From: Eubacteriales bacterium
GTDB lineage: Bacteria; Bacillota; Clostridia; Tissierellales; GPF-1
Assembly (NCBI GenBank): GCA_030625815.1
Contig: DAOUQF010000025.1
Coordinates: forward strand, 1 to 54,558
Reading direction: 5' to 3'
Length of the DNA stretch: 54,558 bases
Part shown: piece by piece, positions 24,672 to 32,880 of the stretch
Layout: each line of letters opens with the position of its first letter
Numbering within the stretch: position 1 is the stretch's first letter
Position numbers and translations under genes: made by a program
The notes under the pieces: generated by a model
The model's database searches: none
What the model was told of the DNA's origin: nothing
Seen by the model: the letters and a program-made list of their open reading frames with translations, nothing else

Positions 24672-25355
24672 ATGGGTACGATTTCGGAATTGATGGGGAA
24701 TACGGTAGAGTTGCTGAATTATGTTCTAGCTTTATTGCCTGCCTTGATGAGTGGGGTTGTCATCACGTTGAAGGTATTTGCTTTCACCTTGGTTCTCTCC
24801 ATTCCCATGGGGATCCTGGTGGCACTGGGACGCTTGTCACGGTTGAGGATCATTCGACGGTTAGCCCAGCTTTATATTTGGGTAGTGCGGGGAACACCGT
24901 TGCTTTTACAATTGATCTTTATCTTTTTTGGTCTTCCCATGATAGGCATCGTTTTCTCTCGATTTAATTCCGTGATGATTGCTTTTTCTTTGAACTACGC
25001 GGCTTATTACGGTGAGATTTTTCGGGGCGGAATTGCATCCATTGATCGAGGCCAGTATGAAGCGGCCGAGATGCTGGGCATGAGCAAGCGGCAAACATTT
25101 TTACGAGTGATTTTACCGCAGGTGATCAAGCGAACCTTGCCGGCGGTTGCCAATGAGGTAATTACTTTGGTGAAGGACACCTCCTTGGTGTATATTCTTG
25201 GATTGAGCGAGCTGCTGCGGGCGGCGAAGATTGCTGCAAACCGGGATGTAACCCTTGCGCCCTTGGTGGTGGCAGGTGTTTTTTATCTGATATTAACGGG
25301 CGTTTTTACCAAGGTGCTTCAACAAATGGAAGAGCGATACGCGTACTATGAATAA
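24672..25355 (+). CDS. Amino-acid ABC transporter permease
   Basis: A 227-residue HisM/GlnP-type permease with about five helices. The cytoplasmic EAA-loop is recognisable (QYEAAEMLGMSKRQTFLRVILPQ). It follows the binding-protein gene by 16 bases and precedes the ATPase gene by 9 bases, forming one operon. Confidence 0.93.
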   Translation: MGTISELMGNTVELLNYVLALLPALMSGVVITLKVFAFTLVLSIPMGILVALGRLSRLRIIRRLAQLYIWVVRGTPLLLQLIFIFFGLPMIGIVFSRFNSVMIAFSLNYAAYYGEIFRGGIASIDRGQYEAAEMLGMSKRQTFLRVILPQVIKRTLPAVANEVITLVKDTSLVYILGLSELLRAAKIAANRDVTLAPLVVAGVFYLILTGVFTKVLQQMEERYAYYE

Positions 25356-25364
25356 GGAGGAAAT

Positions 25365-26102
25365 ATGGTTTTACAAGTGAAAGGCATTACAAAACGCTTT
25401 AAAACCCAAATCGCAGTTAAAGATTTGAGTTTCTCCTTGGCGGAAGGCGAGATCTTGGCGTTGATTGGGAAGTCTGGGGCTGGAAAGACCACGGCGCTCC
25501 GATGCATCTGTGGGTTGGAGCGTGTTGATGAAGGAACGATTGTGGTAGATGGCTTGCCGCTTTGTACGGAAGGCATTTATGTGGATCAAAAAGAGGTACG
25601 AAAGGTACGGCAAAAAGTGGGGATGGTTTTTCAAAACTTTAATCTCTTCCCGCATCTTTCGGTTCTGGAGAATATTATGGAGTCTCCCGTTCGTGTTTAC
25701 GGCATGGATAAAGAGGAAGCCAAAGCAAAAGCGATGGACTTCCTTCGGAAGTTGGATCTGGCGGAAAAGGCGGAAGCCTACCCGCATGAATTGTCCGGCG
25801 GCCAAAAACAGCGGGTTGCCATTGCCAGGGCCTGCGTACTGGAACCAAAGGTCATCTGTTTTGACGAACCCACCTCGGCCTTGGATCCGCAATTGAGCGA
25901 GGAGATTGCGTATGTAATTAAGGATTTGGCGAAGGATCGGAATCTGTCGGTTTTGATCATTACCCATGATATGAACTTCGCGAAACGGACGGCGGACCGT
26001 GTGATCTTTATGGAAAACGGGGAAGCTGTGGAAGAGGGAAGAACAGAAACACTCTTCGAGGACATTTCCAATGAACGGATTCAAAAATTTATGTCGAATT
26101 AA
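25365..26102 (+). CDS. Amino-acid ABC transporter ATPase
   Basis: A 245-residue ATPase of the GlnQ/HisP group: Walker A GKSGAGKTT, Q-loop FQNFNLFPHL, signature LSGGQKQRVA, Walker B ICFDEPTSALDPQ, switch ITHDM. Energises the uptake system of the two preceding genes. AAGGAGG lies just upstream of the ATG. The operon ends at the terminator 26116-26145. Confidence 0.95.
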   Translation: MVLQVKGITKRFKTQIAVKDLSFSLAEGEILALIGKSGAGKTTALRCICGLERVDEGTIVVDGLPLCTEGIYVDQKEVRKVRQKVGMVFQNFNLFPHLSVLENIMESPVRVYGMDKEEAKAKAMDFLRKLDLAEKAEAYPHELSGGQKQRVAIARACVLEPKVICFDEPTSALDPQLSEEIAYVIKDLAKDRNLSVLIITHDMNFAKRTADRVIFMENGEAVEEGRTETLFEDISNERIQKFMSN

Positions 26103-26115
26103 ACGGAAAACCCTG

Positions 26116-26145
26116 GAGCGCATGAAAACAACATGCGCTCTTTTT
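26116..26145 (+). terminator. Terminator of the T-box operon
   Basis: Perfect 9-bp stem GAGCGCATG (26116-26124) / CATGCGCTC (26132-26140) plus T5. Confidence 0.92.
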
Positions 26146-26294
26146 GTACGCTGAAAATGGTTGAGGCTCAAACGGATTTTAATGGTTGCGTTGAATTAAG
26201 TCCTAGCTCCACATATAATAAAGGAGCCATCTATTTGGGTCGGATGAAAAGACAGGACATGCATGTGATGATGAATCCATAAGGAGGAAACGAT

Positions 26295-26861
26295 GTGAGC
26301 AAAAGCTGGGACAAGAAGCTAGTGGAAATATATGTAGAAATGACGCGGGACTATCAAGGTCCTTTATTGATTGATTGGATGCTGAAGTATGTGGAACCGG
26401 GTTCGAGTGTCTTGGAATTGGGCATGGGACCAGGGAAAGACTTGGCGGAGCTTCAAAAGTATTATCGTGCGACAGGGTCGGATTCCGCGCCGGATTTTTT
26501 GCACCGGTTCCGCGCCTTTCATCCCCATGCGGACTTGTTTTACATGGACGCTGTAGCCATGGAGACGGATGAAAAGTTTGATTGCATCTGCTCCAACAAG
26601 GTCTTGATGCACTTGACGCGAGAGGAGTTGCAAGACTCTCTTCAAGAGCAGAACCGTGTATTAACGCCGGACGGTACGCTTCTGCATACCTTTTGGACGG
26701 GAAGCGGAGAAGAAGAATATGAAGGGATTTTAACGGTATCCTATTCGAATGAAGAATTGAAAGCGATCTTTCAATCGGAATTTGAAATTGTAAACATAGA
26801 AAAGTATCAGGAAGAAGCCGAGGGGGACTCGATTCTTGTTGTGGCAAAAAAACGGGGGTAG
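26295..26861 (+). CDS. Class I SAM-dependent methyltransferase
   Basis: A 188-residue methyltransferase with motif I VLELGMGPGKDL, an acidic residue at the end of strand 2 (GSDSAPDF), CICSNKVLMHL (motif II region) and post-motif NRVLTPDGTLLHTFW. Acceptor unknown. The start is GTG 26295, 7 bases after AAGGAGG; the ATG two bases upstream (26293) reads straight into TGA and cannot be used. Single gene. Confidence 0.87.
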   Translation: MSKSWDKKLVEIYVEMTRDYQGPLLIDWMLKYVEPGSSVLELGMGPGKDLAELQKYYRATGSDSAPDFLHRFRAFHPHADLFYMDAVAMETDEKFDCICSNKVLMHLTREELQDSLQEQNRVLTPDGTLLHTFWTGSGEEEYEGILTVSYSNEELKAIFQSEFEIVNIEKYQEEAEGDSILVVAKKRG

Positions 26862-26969
26862 AAGTTTTTGGCGAGAGATCAAGAGTTCGTTTCTGCAGCA
26901 TTATTTCGAGAGTATTTTAGAAGACGAAACCAATGACAATGCCATTTTAATTGAAAGAGAGGAATCGTA

Positions 26970-27890
26970 ATGACCTATACACAAGTGTTAAATGAAACCC
27001 TATCCATTTACCGGGAAAAGGGAGAAGAAGCAGCCTATGAATTTGTGTCGAAAGAGGCGCAAACCCTTGTTGGCGAGTATCCGCAGATTGATAATTTCCA
27101 ATATACCTTGGCAGCTGCCATTGGGAAAAAAGAGGAAGCCATGGCCTTGATGCGGGAAGCGATTGAGAGCAAAGGCTATTGGTATTCGCATGAGTATCTC
27201 AAGCAGGATGATGATTTGGATGCCCTGCGGGGGGAACCGGATTTTGAAAAATGGTTGTTGTTATGTCAAGAACGAGAAGAGGAGGCCTTGTCGAACACGG
27301 AATCCAAGATTTTACTCCTGGAAAACGAGGGGGAGGAAAAGCCTCTTTTGCTTGTTTTGCATGGCAACCAAGAGAACCTTGAAATAACAAAACCATATTG
27401 GGAAGCGGCAGTCGACGAGGGCTACTTATTGGCACTGGAGCAATCCTCGCAAATTGAATTCAGCCATGGATACAACTGGAATGATAATGCCCAGGGCGTT
27501 GCGGAAGTGGGGACCTACTATGAAGCATTAAGCAAGGAGGGTCTTGTGGGCGAAGAGGTGTGGGTCGGCGGTTTTTCTGCCGGTTGCGGTGTAGCGTTGC
27601 GCGCGATGCTGGACGGTGCGATTCCTGCAACCCATTTTATCTTTATGGCGCCATGGTTGCCTGAATTGGAAGAGTGGAAAGAAGAGTTGTCCGCGCTGGA
27701 AGCTGCGGGAGTATCGGGTCATATTTTGGTGGGTGATCGAGATCGTGACTGCCAAGAGGGTGCTGAGTTATTCGCTGAATATCTAAAAGTACTGGGTATT
27801 CCAGTAACCTTTGAAAAAATTGAAGGGCTTGATCACGACTATCCTGAGGACTTTCATCAGCGATTGAAATCTTGGCTAGTAAATCATTAA
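26970..27890 (+). CDS. Alpha/beta hydrolase with N-terminal helical domain
   Basis: A 306-residue protein. Residues 1-105 form a helical, TPR-like segment that ends in a WYSHEYLKQDDDLDALRGEP pattern. Residues 120-306 are an alpha/beta hydrolase of the esterase/dienelactone type: LLLVLHGNQEN, nucleophile in VGGFSAGCG, acid in VGDRDRDC and histidine in GLDHDYPEDF. Similar two-part proteins occur in Firmicutes with unknown substrate. GAAAGAGAGG precedes the ATG. Confidence 0.8.
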   Translation: MTYTQVLNETLSIYREKGEEAAYEFVSKEAQTLVGEYPQIDNFQYTLAAAIGKKEEAMALMREAIESKGYWYSHEYLKQDDDLDALRGEPDFEKWLLLCQEREEEALSNTESKILLLENEGEEKPLLLVLHGNQENLEITKPYWEAAVDEGYLLALEQSSQIEFSHGYNWNDNAQGVAEVGTYYEALSKEGLVGEEVWVGGFSAGCGVALRAMLDGAIPATHFIFMAPWLPELEEWKEELSALEAAGVSGHILVGDRDRDCQEGAELFAEYLKVLGIPVTFEKIEGLDHDYPEDFHQRLKSWLVNH

Positions 27891-27932
27891 CGTCGTGTAT
27901 ATCGTTGATGAGGGTGAGAGCGGAGGTGGAAA

Positions 27933-28709
27933 ATGAGCAGATGGAAGCACGTAGTAGTTGGAGATGTCGCTGAGGGTATTCTTCACGCTGCATTTCAGTT
28001 GGATCAACAGAATGCCACTCTTGGGGAAGTGCGAAATTTTCGGGATGATTTATCGATCGGGAGAATTGATAGTTTGATGGAAGGATACGATGACCGTTTT
28101 GCATGGTTTTCCCGAATTACGGCAGGCACAGAATTCGGCGAAGAGATAAAAGACTGGCTTTCTCCATCATTGGAAGAAGCCTATGGCAAGATACTTACAT
28201 TCGATCCTCAAGATCACATTGTTATTTGGCATAGCGGTATTGTTTCGGAGCAAATCACTTTGTGGTATTTGGTCAGTCGATTAGCGGGCCATGAACTGTG
28301 GGAAGTGGAAGTCTTACCGGGTGCAATAGGAGCGTGTACACCGCAAGAATTGCTGGAAGCATTAAAGACGATTCGACGAATAGCCAATGAAAGGCAAGAA
28401 CAATATCGGAAATCGTGGGCAGCCTTGCTGTTGAGTCAGTCGGTGGTGCGAATATGGGAAAACAAGCGTATTCGATCGGTTGAGGAAACCTATTACGATC
28501 AGCAATTGATGGATGCATCCAGCTCGGTTTATCAGTCCGCGGCACGAGTCGTTGGAAGGGTCATGGGAACAACCAATCAAATTGTCAGCGATACCTTTTT
28601 GGACTATCGCCTGCGCAGATTGATCCAAAAGGGCAGGTTGGAGGCAAAGGGAGAGTTAACAGCTTTGCGATTTTATGAGGTGCGTAAAAGAGTTCGACCT
28701 GTGTTATAA
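27933..28709 (+). CDS. DUF1835/DUF3658 domain protein
   Basis: A 258-residue cytoplasmic protein. The N-terminal part (HVVVGDVAEGILHAAF, NFRDDLSIGRI, IVIWHSGIVSEQITLWYLV) matches DUF1835; the C-terminal helical part, ending in VSDTFLDYRLRRLIQKGRLEAKGE, matches DUF3658, which usually accompanies it. Function unknown. An extended -10 promoter for the next gene lies in its last codons. Confidence 0.78.
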   Translation: MSRWKHVVVGDVAEGILHAAFQLDQQNATLGEVRNFRDDLSIGRIDSLMEGYDDRFAWFSRITAGTEFGEEIKDWLSPSLEEAYGKILTFDPQDHIVIWHSGIVSEQITLWYLVSRLAGHELWEVEVLPGAIGACTPQELLEALKTIRRIANERQEQYRKSWAALLLSQSVVRIWENKRIRSVEETYYDQQLMDASSSVYQSAARVVGRVMGTTNQIVSDTFLDYRLRRLIQKGRLEAKGELTALRFYEVRKRVRPVL

Positions 28710-28710
28710 T
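28702..28710 (+). promoter_or_regulatory. Extended -10 promoter of the MarR-like gene
   Basis: TGTTATAAT (TGn plus perfect -10) overlapping the 3' end of the DUF1835 gene, 32 bases before the ATG at 28742. Confidence 0.45.
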
Positions 28711-28741
28711 AAGAAGAATTCTGGAAAAGAGGTGAGTGCGA

Positions 28742-29182
28742 ATGATATTTCAATTGGATCGCTGAGTAAGCTATATCACGGATGGTGCCATGAAACGCAT
28801 CACCGATGCCTTTGGTCAAAGGCTTCAAGGAAGTGGAATTACGCGGATCCAGTGGATCGCACTGTATTATATGAAAACCAATCAATCGATATCACAGCGG
28901 GAACTGTCGAAGTTGATGGCAATAACGGATTCCAGCGCCGGACGATTGATTGATCGCTTGCAGCGAGACGGGTTTGTCGATCGGATTCCAAGTCAGACGG
29001 ATCGCCGTGTTACGATGATTCGCTTGACGGAAGAAGGGGATCGTTTGATTACGAGTCTTCTTTATGTTGGCGTTGAGTTTAATGATGATTTGATGAATGG
29101 AATCAGTGAAGAAGAGAAAGAAATTTTTGAGCACATTTTGACGAAAATGACAAAGAATGTAACGCAAAAGAATGCAAAATGA
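28742..29182 (+). CDS. MarR-family regulator with an in-frame UGA at codon 8
   Basis: A winged-helix repressor of the MarR family: dimerisation helix, ISQRELSKLMAITDSSAGRLI (HTH), the wing DRIPSQTDRRVTMIRLTEEG, and C-terminal helix. The natural start by context is ATG 28742 after GAAAAGAGGTGAG, but that frame has TGA at 28763-28765 (MIFQLDR-stop) and then continues with VSYITDGAMKRITDAF, exactly the N-terminal helix of the family. Without read-through, translation must begin at ATG 28790, giving 130 residues that lack about 16. This is either a nonsense mutation, a rescued start, or recoding. It may control the divergent-function redox operon downstream. Confidence 0.8.
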
Positions 29183-29198
29183 GCATTCTTTTTTTTTC
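29169..29198 (+). terminator. Terminator after the MarR-like gene
   Basis: Stem AGAATGC (29169-29175) / GCATTCT (29183-29189) overlapping the stop codon, followed by nine T. Confidence 0.88.
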
Positions 29199-29209
29199 GG
29201 AAAAATTGT

Positions 29210-29238
29210 TTGAAATTTAACGAATCATTTGCTATACT
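29210..29238 (+). promoter_or_regulatory. Sigma-A promoter of the lipoyl redox operon
   Basis: TTGAAA (29210-29215), 17 bases, TATACT (29233-29238), 40 bases before the AhpD-like start. Confidence 0.8.
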
Positions 29239-29277
29239 TAACATTGTCATAGCAATTAAATTTTTAGGAGGATTCAA

Positions 29278-29631
29278 ATGGCTTATAATGTACGTGAAAT
29301 GTTGGAAGGTTTTACAGGTGGACTAGGGGTATTGGCGGAAACAAATCCGGAGCATGTAGGAGCATTTATGGGATTGCTCGGTTCTGTTTATGAGCCAGGC
29401 GCAATCGACTACAAAACAAAAGAATTGATGAGTGTAGCGATCGGCTGCTACAACCGTTGCGAGTATTGCATCGTTTATCACTGCTATAAATCATTTGAAG
29501 CAGGCGCTACAAAAGAAGAAATTATTGAAGCGGCAATGGTCGCAGCTGCATTTGGAGCTGGCCCATCTATGGCGTATACAGTAACTTTGCTGAAAGCTTG
29601 TATTGATGAATTTGAAGGAGACTTCGAGTAA
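29278..29631 (+). CDS. AhpD-like carboxymuconolactone decarboxylase family protein
   Basis: A 117-residue all-helical protein of the CMD/AhpD family (PF02627). It has the redox CEYC motif (Cys61/Cys64) followed three residues later by His (CEYCIVYH), the AhpD-type arrangement used for disulfide exchange and peroxidase activity; extra cysteines are at 57 and 69. In characterised AhpD systems the disulfide is reduced by lipoylated protein and dihydrolipoyl dehydrogenase, and both functions are encoded by the next gene. AGGAGG precedes the ATG. Confidence 0.9.
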   Translation: MAYNVREMLEGFTGGLGVLAETNPEHVGAFMGLLGSVYEPGAIDYKTKELMSVAIGCYNRCEYCIVYHCYKSFEAGATKEEIIEAAMVAAAFGAGPSMAYTVTLLKACIDEFEGDFE

Positions 29632-29639
29632 GATATGGG

Positions 29640-29662
29640 GGAGGGGGAATCCCTCCTTTTTC
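29640..29662 (+). terminator. Intra-operon attenuator hairpin
   Basis: Stem GGAGGG (29640-29645) / CCCTCC (29651-29656) plus T6 between the AhpD-like and lpd genes. It probably lowers lpd expression relative to the first gene instead of stopping it fully, because no new promoter is visible. Confidence 0.7.
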
Positions 29663-29681
29663 CACTTTTAGGAGGAAAAAG

Positions 29682-31421
29682 ATGAAGCATGATTTAACGA
29701 TTGATAAATTACCCGGCCACGAAACCAAGGGCAAGGTCATGGGGATTCAAAAGAAGGCGGGAGACGCCATTGAACCTGGCGACCTGCTGTTCACGATTGA
29801 ATCAGGCAAAGGGAATATGGACTTCTTGTCTGATTTTAAAGGCACCTTGGATGCATTGACTGTAGAAGAAGGACAAGTTGTTAAAAAGAACGAGAAAATC
29901 GGAGAAGTAACTGGAGAGCGGGTAGCTGGGAAAAAAGCGGCTAAACCTGCCGGCGAAAAGAAAAAGCCAGCTGGAAAACCGGCGGCGGGTTACAGTTTTG
30001 GGATTTCAAAGCCTGCAAAAAAAGAAATGCATGCCGATCTGGTTGTGGTTGGCGGCGGACCTGGCGGATATGTAGCGGCGATTCGCGGGGCGCAGGCTGG
30101 ACTTTCTGTGATTCTGATTGAAAAAAACAAACTGGGCGGCACTTGCTTGAATGTTGGATGCATTCCAACAAAAGCATTGGCAAGCAGCGTATCGGTTTTG
30201 GGCAAAATTCAAGAAGCGGAAGATTTTGGCTTCGAGGTGCCTAGCGTTGGCATCAACATGCAGCGTGTAATGGAAAGAAAAGATGAAGTCGTATCGACTT
30301 TGGTTGGCGGAATTGCCCATTTGATGGAAGTCAATCAGATTGAAGTGATTGAAGGAGCAGCCTTCGCCATCGATCAAGACACCATCGGAGTAAAGACAAA
30401 GAAACTCGATGCGAAAATCACCTTTGGCAATTTGATTCTTGCCATGGGATCCTCTTGTTTCTATTTGCCGATTGAAGGCCATGATGATCCGGAGTTGTTG
30501 ACAAGCGAAGAGCTTCTGGACTTGAAGGAAGTTCCAAAATCATTGACTATTATCGGTGGTGGTGTAATCGGCATGGAGTTCGCCTTTATTTATCGCGCAC
30601 TAGGTGCGGAAGTGAATGTGGTGGAATTCTTGCCTCAGATTTTATCCATGTTGGATGAAGATGCAGCCGATGTGATTCGTGAGTCAGCGGAAGAAAAGGG
30701 CATTCGATTGTTTGAAGGCCATGCGGCTTGCTCCATTCAGACAACCTTGGATGGACAAAAATTGGTTGTTGTGAAGAAGGATGAAGAGAAAAAATATTTG
30801 ACCAGTGAAAAGGTAGCTATGGCAGTGGGTCGACGAGCCAATCTGGATTCAATGGATCTTGGAAAATTGGGCGTAGACTTGAACGAAAGAAAGAATGGTG
30901 TTGCAGTTGACGGCTTTATGCAGACAAGCAATCCCAAAATCTATGCCATCGGCGATTTGACCAATAAACTTCAATTGGCGCACGTAGCGTCTGATCAAGG
31001 GCTTGTTGCAGTTGACCATATCAAAGGCAGCACTCAAGAAATGCGTTATGATTGGGTGCCAAGCGCCATTTTCACCAACCCAGAAGTGGGACATGTGGGC
31101 ATGACGGAAAGACAAGCGGAAGCGGACGGAATCGAAATCCTGGTGGGCAAATTCCCATTAATGGCGAATGGAAAAGCATTGGCCATGGGTGAACCGGCTG
31201 GATTTGTCAAAGTGATTGCGGAAAAGAAAAGCAAAATCATTATTGGCGGAACCATTGTTGGCGTTCATGGAACAGATATGATTGCGACAATTACCAACTT
31301 GATTGTTTCTCAAAAAAGTTTAGAAGAAGCGGAGCATGTGATCTATGCGCATCCAACGACAGCGGAATCTATTCATGAAGCGGTTTTGGCTTCGCAAGGA
31401 CGTGCGATTCATTTTGGATAA
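29682..31421 (+). CDS. lpdA: Dihydrolipoyl dehydrogenase with N-terminal lipoyl domain
   Basis: A 579-residue FAD disulfide oxidoreductase (dihydrolipoamide to lipoamide, NAD+ linked). Residues 1-78 are a biotinyl/lipoyl domain; the lipoylated Lys is likely Lys43 in ESGKGNM (usual form TDKA). A Lys/Ala/Pro-rich linker (80-115) leads to the enzyme: FAD site VVGGGPGGY, redox-active GGTCLNVGC (Cys155/Cys160), NAD site IIGGGVIGMEFA, second FAD motif YAIGDLT, and the catalytic HPTTAE near the C-terminus. AGGAGG lies upstream. No E1/E2 genes are near, so the lipoyl arm may serve the adjacent AhpD-like protein or a glycine cleavage system elsewhere. Confidence 0.95.
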   Translation: MKHDLTIDKLPGHETKGKVMGIQKKAGDAIEPGDLLFTIESGKGNMDFLSDFKGTLDALTVEEGQVVKKNEKIGEVTGERVAGKKAAKPAGEKKKPAGKPAAGYSFGISKPAKKEMHADLVVVGGGPGGYVAAIRGAQAGLSVILIEKNKLGGTCLNVGCIPTKALASSVSVLGKIQEAEDFGFEVPSVGINMQRVMERKDEVVSTLVGGIAHLMEVNQIEVIEGAAFAIDQDTIGVKTKKLDAKITFGNLILAMGSSCFYLPIEGHDDPELLTSEELLDLKEVPKSLTIIGGGVIGMEFAFIYRALGAEVNVVEFLPQILSMLDEDAADVIRESAEEKGIRLFEGHAACSIQTTLDGQKLVVVKKDEEKKYLTSEKVAMAVGRRANLDSMDLGKLGVDLNERKNGVAVDGFMQTSNPKIYAIGDLTNKLQLAHVASDQGLVAVDHIKGSTQEMRYDWVPSAIFTNPEVGHVGMTERQAEADGIEILVGKFPLMANGKALAMGEPAGFVKVIAEKKSKIIIGGTIVGVHGTDMIATITNLIVSQKSLEEAEHVIYAHPTTAESIHEAVLASQGRAIHFG

Positions 31422-31698
31422 CCGTCAATTAGCAGGGCGGAAGGTGATTCGGGAGCACGAGCATGAATTCGAATGGGGGAAGTTTTCTATCCGATACCGC
31501 GTTTATGGCGGCCGCATTCGTGCTTGTACAATCATGACTTCCCGTGATGATTTGATCCCAGCCCTTATTTTGCAAGAGAGGTTGAGTGATGTCGTCGCAT
31601 TGGGAAGCACCATGGCGCATATTGTAACTGAAACCATTCCTGATTCTCTGATTTGCGAGGAGCTTGTTTCATGGTTGGAAAAAGAAATTGTTTTATAA
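31402..31698 (+). CDS. Stand-alone lipoate-protein ligase C-terminal domain protein
   Basis: About 98 residues resembling the accessory C-terminal domain of lipoate-protein ligase (LPL_C): HEHEFEWGKFSIRYRVYGGRI matches the RFxWGxxxxxxxVxxGxI signature. No catalytic ligase domain is attached. The likely start is GTG 31402 or TTG 31414, both overlapping the end of lpdA with AAGGA just upstream, so translation is coupled to lpdA. In some prokaryotes this domain is a separate subunit needed for lipoate adenylation. It could help lipoylate the arm of the preceding enzyme. Confidence 0.65.
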   Translation: MRFILDNRQLAGRKVIREHEHEFEWGKFSIRYRVYGGRIRACTIMTSRDDLIPALILQERLSDVVALGSTMAHIVTETIPDSLICEELVSWLEKEIVL

Positions 31699-31700
31699 AG

Positions 31701-31725
31701 GATGGGGGTTCTCCCCATCTTTTTT
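31701..31725 (+). terminator. Terminator of the lipoyl redox operon
   Basis: Stem GATGGGG (31701-31707) / CCCCATC (31713-31719) plus six T. Confidence 0.9.
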
Positions 31726-31772
31726 GTTGTGCAATTTATGGTAAACTGGAATCATGAGAGGAGTTGGGAGTG

Positions 31773-32822
31773 ATGGATTTGAAACTGCGGGAGAGAGGAA
31801 AATCGGATCAAGCCTTTATGGAGGAGATGCTCTATGAAGCCATTTATGTACATGGGGGAGAACGGCCTGACCGTTCGATTATCAAGGATCCGAGACTAGC
31901 GAGATATATCAGCAATTGGAAAGGAAAAGAGATTTGTGTGATTGCAGAGGATGGAGAGGGAAAGTCGATCGGCGCATGTTGGCTACGATGGTTTTCGAGA
32001 GAAAATCCCGGATATGGCTTCACTCATCAAGACGTGCCGGAGCTTAGTATCTCGATGCTGCCGGGATATCGTGGGCAAGGGATCGGAACCATGTTGATGA
32101 ATGCGGTTATTGATCAAATGCCCGAGGGATCTTTCGGGATCTCACTGAGTGTCGATTGCAGAAATCCAGCGGCTCGCCTGTATCAAAGGTTGGGATTTAA
32201 AACCATCAAAGAAGAGGGAAATTCCCTTGTGATGCTGCTGGAATTGGATTCTGATCGAGCAATTAAAACGGAACGTGAAAAGATGCTGGATGGTGAATTT
32301 TACAATGCGTTGGATCCTGATCTGACGGCAGGGCGTCAAAATTCTCGCCGATTGTCCCGTGTATTCAATGTGACCGTCGAAGATGAAAACCGCGTTGCAA
32401 TCCTCAAGGAGTGGTTGGGACCAACGGGAGAAAATATTCATATCGAGCCGGGATTTCAGTGCGATTATGGATCCAATATTCACGTGGGCGATTTTTTCTA
32501 CGCGAATTTTGATTGCGTGATCTTGGATGTTTGCAAAGTGCGCATTGGGGCGCATTGCTTTATGGCGCCGGGGGTGCATATCTACACGGCGACGCATCCC
32601 ATTGACGCGGTTAAGCGGAATGCTTGGGTGGAATATGGGAAATCGGTGACGATCGGCGACAGTGTGTGGATTGGCGGCTGTGCGGTCATTAATCCGGGTG
32701 TAACCATCGGAGACAATGTGGTGATTGCTTCCGGGGCGGTGATAACGAAGGATGTGCCATCAAATGTTGTTGTGGGCGGAAATCCAGCGCGGATACTCAA
32801 GAATCTGGATCCAATTTCTTAG
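31773..32822 (+). CDS. GNAT-maltose O-acetyltransferase fusion
   Basis: A 349-residue two-domain acetyltransferase. Residues 1-165 are a GNAT N-acetyltransferase (acetyl-CoA motif [13 protein letters not shown], then [17 protein letters not shown]). Residues 170-349 form a maltose/galactoside acetyltransferase: an N-terminal [18 protein letters not shown] mac motif, then left-handed beta-helix hexapeptides ([31 protein letters not shown]) with the catalytic His in ATHP. Both domains look complete. TTG 31764 or GTG 31770 are alternative starts; ATG 31773 sits 9 bases after GAGAGGAG. Confidence 0.9.
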   Translation: MDLKLRERGKSDQAFMEEMLYEAIYVHGGERPDRSIIKDPRLARYISNWKGKEICVIAEDGEGKSIGACWLRWFSRENPGYGFTHQDVPELSISMLPGYRGQGIGTMLMNAVIDQMPEGSFGISLSVDCRNPAARLYQRLGFKTIKEEGNSLVMLLELDSDRAIKTEREKMLDGEFYNALDPDLTAGRQNSRRLSRVFNVTVEDENRVAILKEWLGPTGENIHIEPGFQCDYGSNIHVGDFFYANFDCVILDVCKVRIGAHCFMAPGVHIYTATHPIDAVKRNAWVEYGKSVTIGDSVWIGGCAVINPGVTIGDNVVIASGAVITKDVPSNVVVGGNPARILKNLDPIS

Positions 32823-32880
32823 ACACCTGATAAATGCCGGATCATTACGGTATCTATATTCTAAGAAAGCGAGGTGGATC

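Noticed and set aside
25371-26171. Minus-strand open frame of 266 codons opposite the amino-acid ABC ATPase
   Set aside because: The plus strand encodes a perfect ABC ATPase; the antisense frame has no start context and no recognisable domain.
26293-26298. ATG at 26293 as methyltransferase start
   Set aside because: It reads ATG TGA; the real frame starts at the overlapping GTG 26295.
28763-28830. SECIS-like hairpin after the MarR UGA
   Set aside because: Only a 4-bp GGTG/CACC stem with a 13-base loop could be drawn; too weak to support selenocysteine insertion.
32752-32880. Upstream extension of the FNR-like protein
   Set aside because: It overlaps the acetyltransferase C-terminus in another frame; GAGGTGG and ATG 32881 give the normal family N-terminus.
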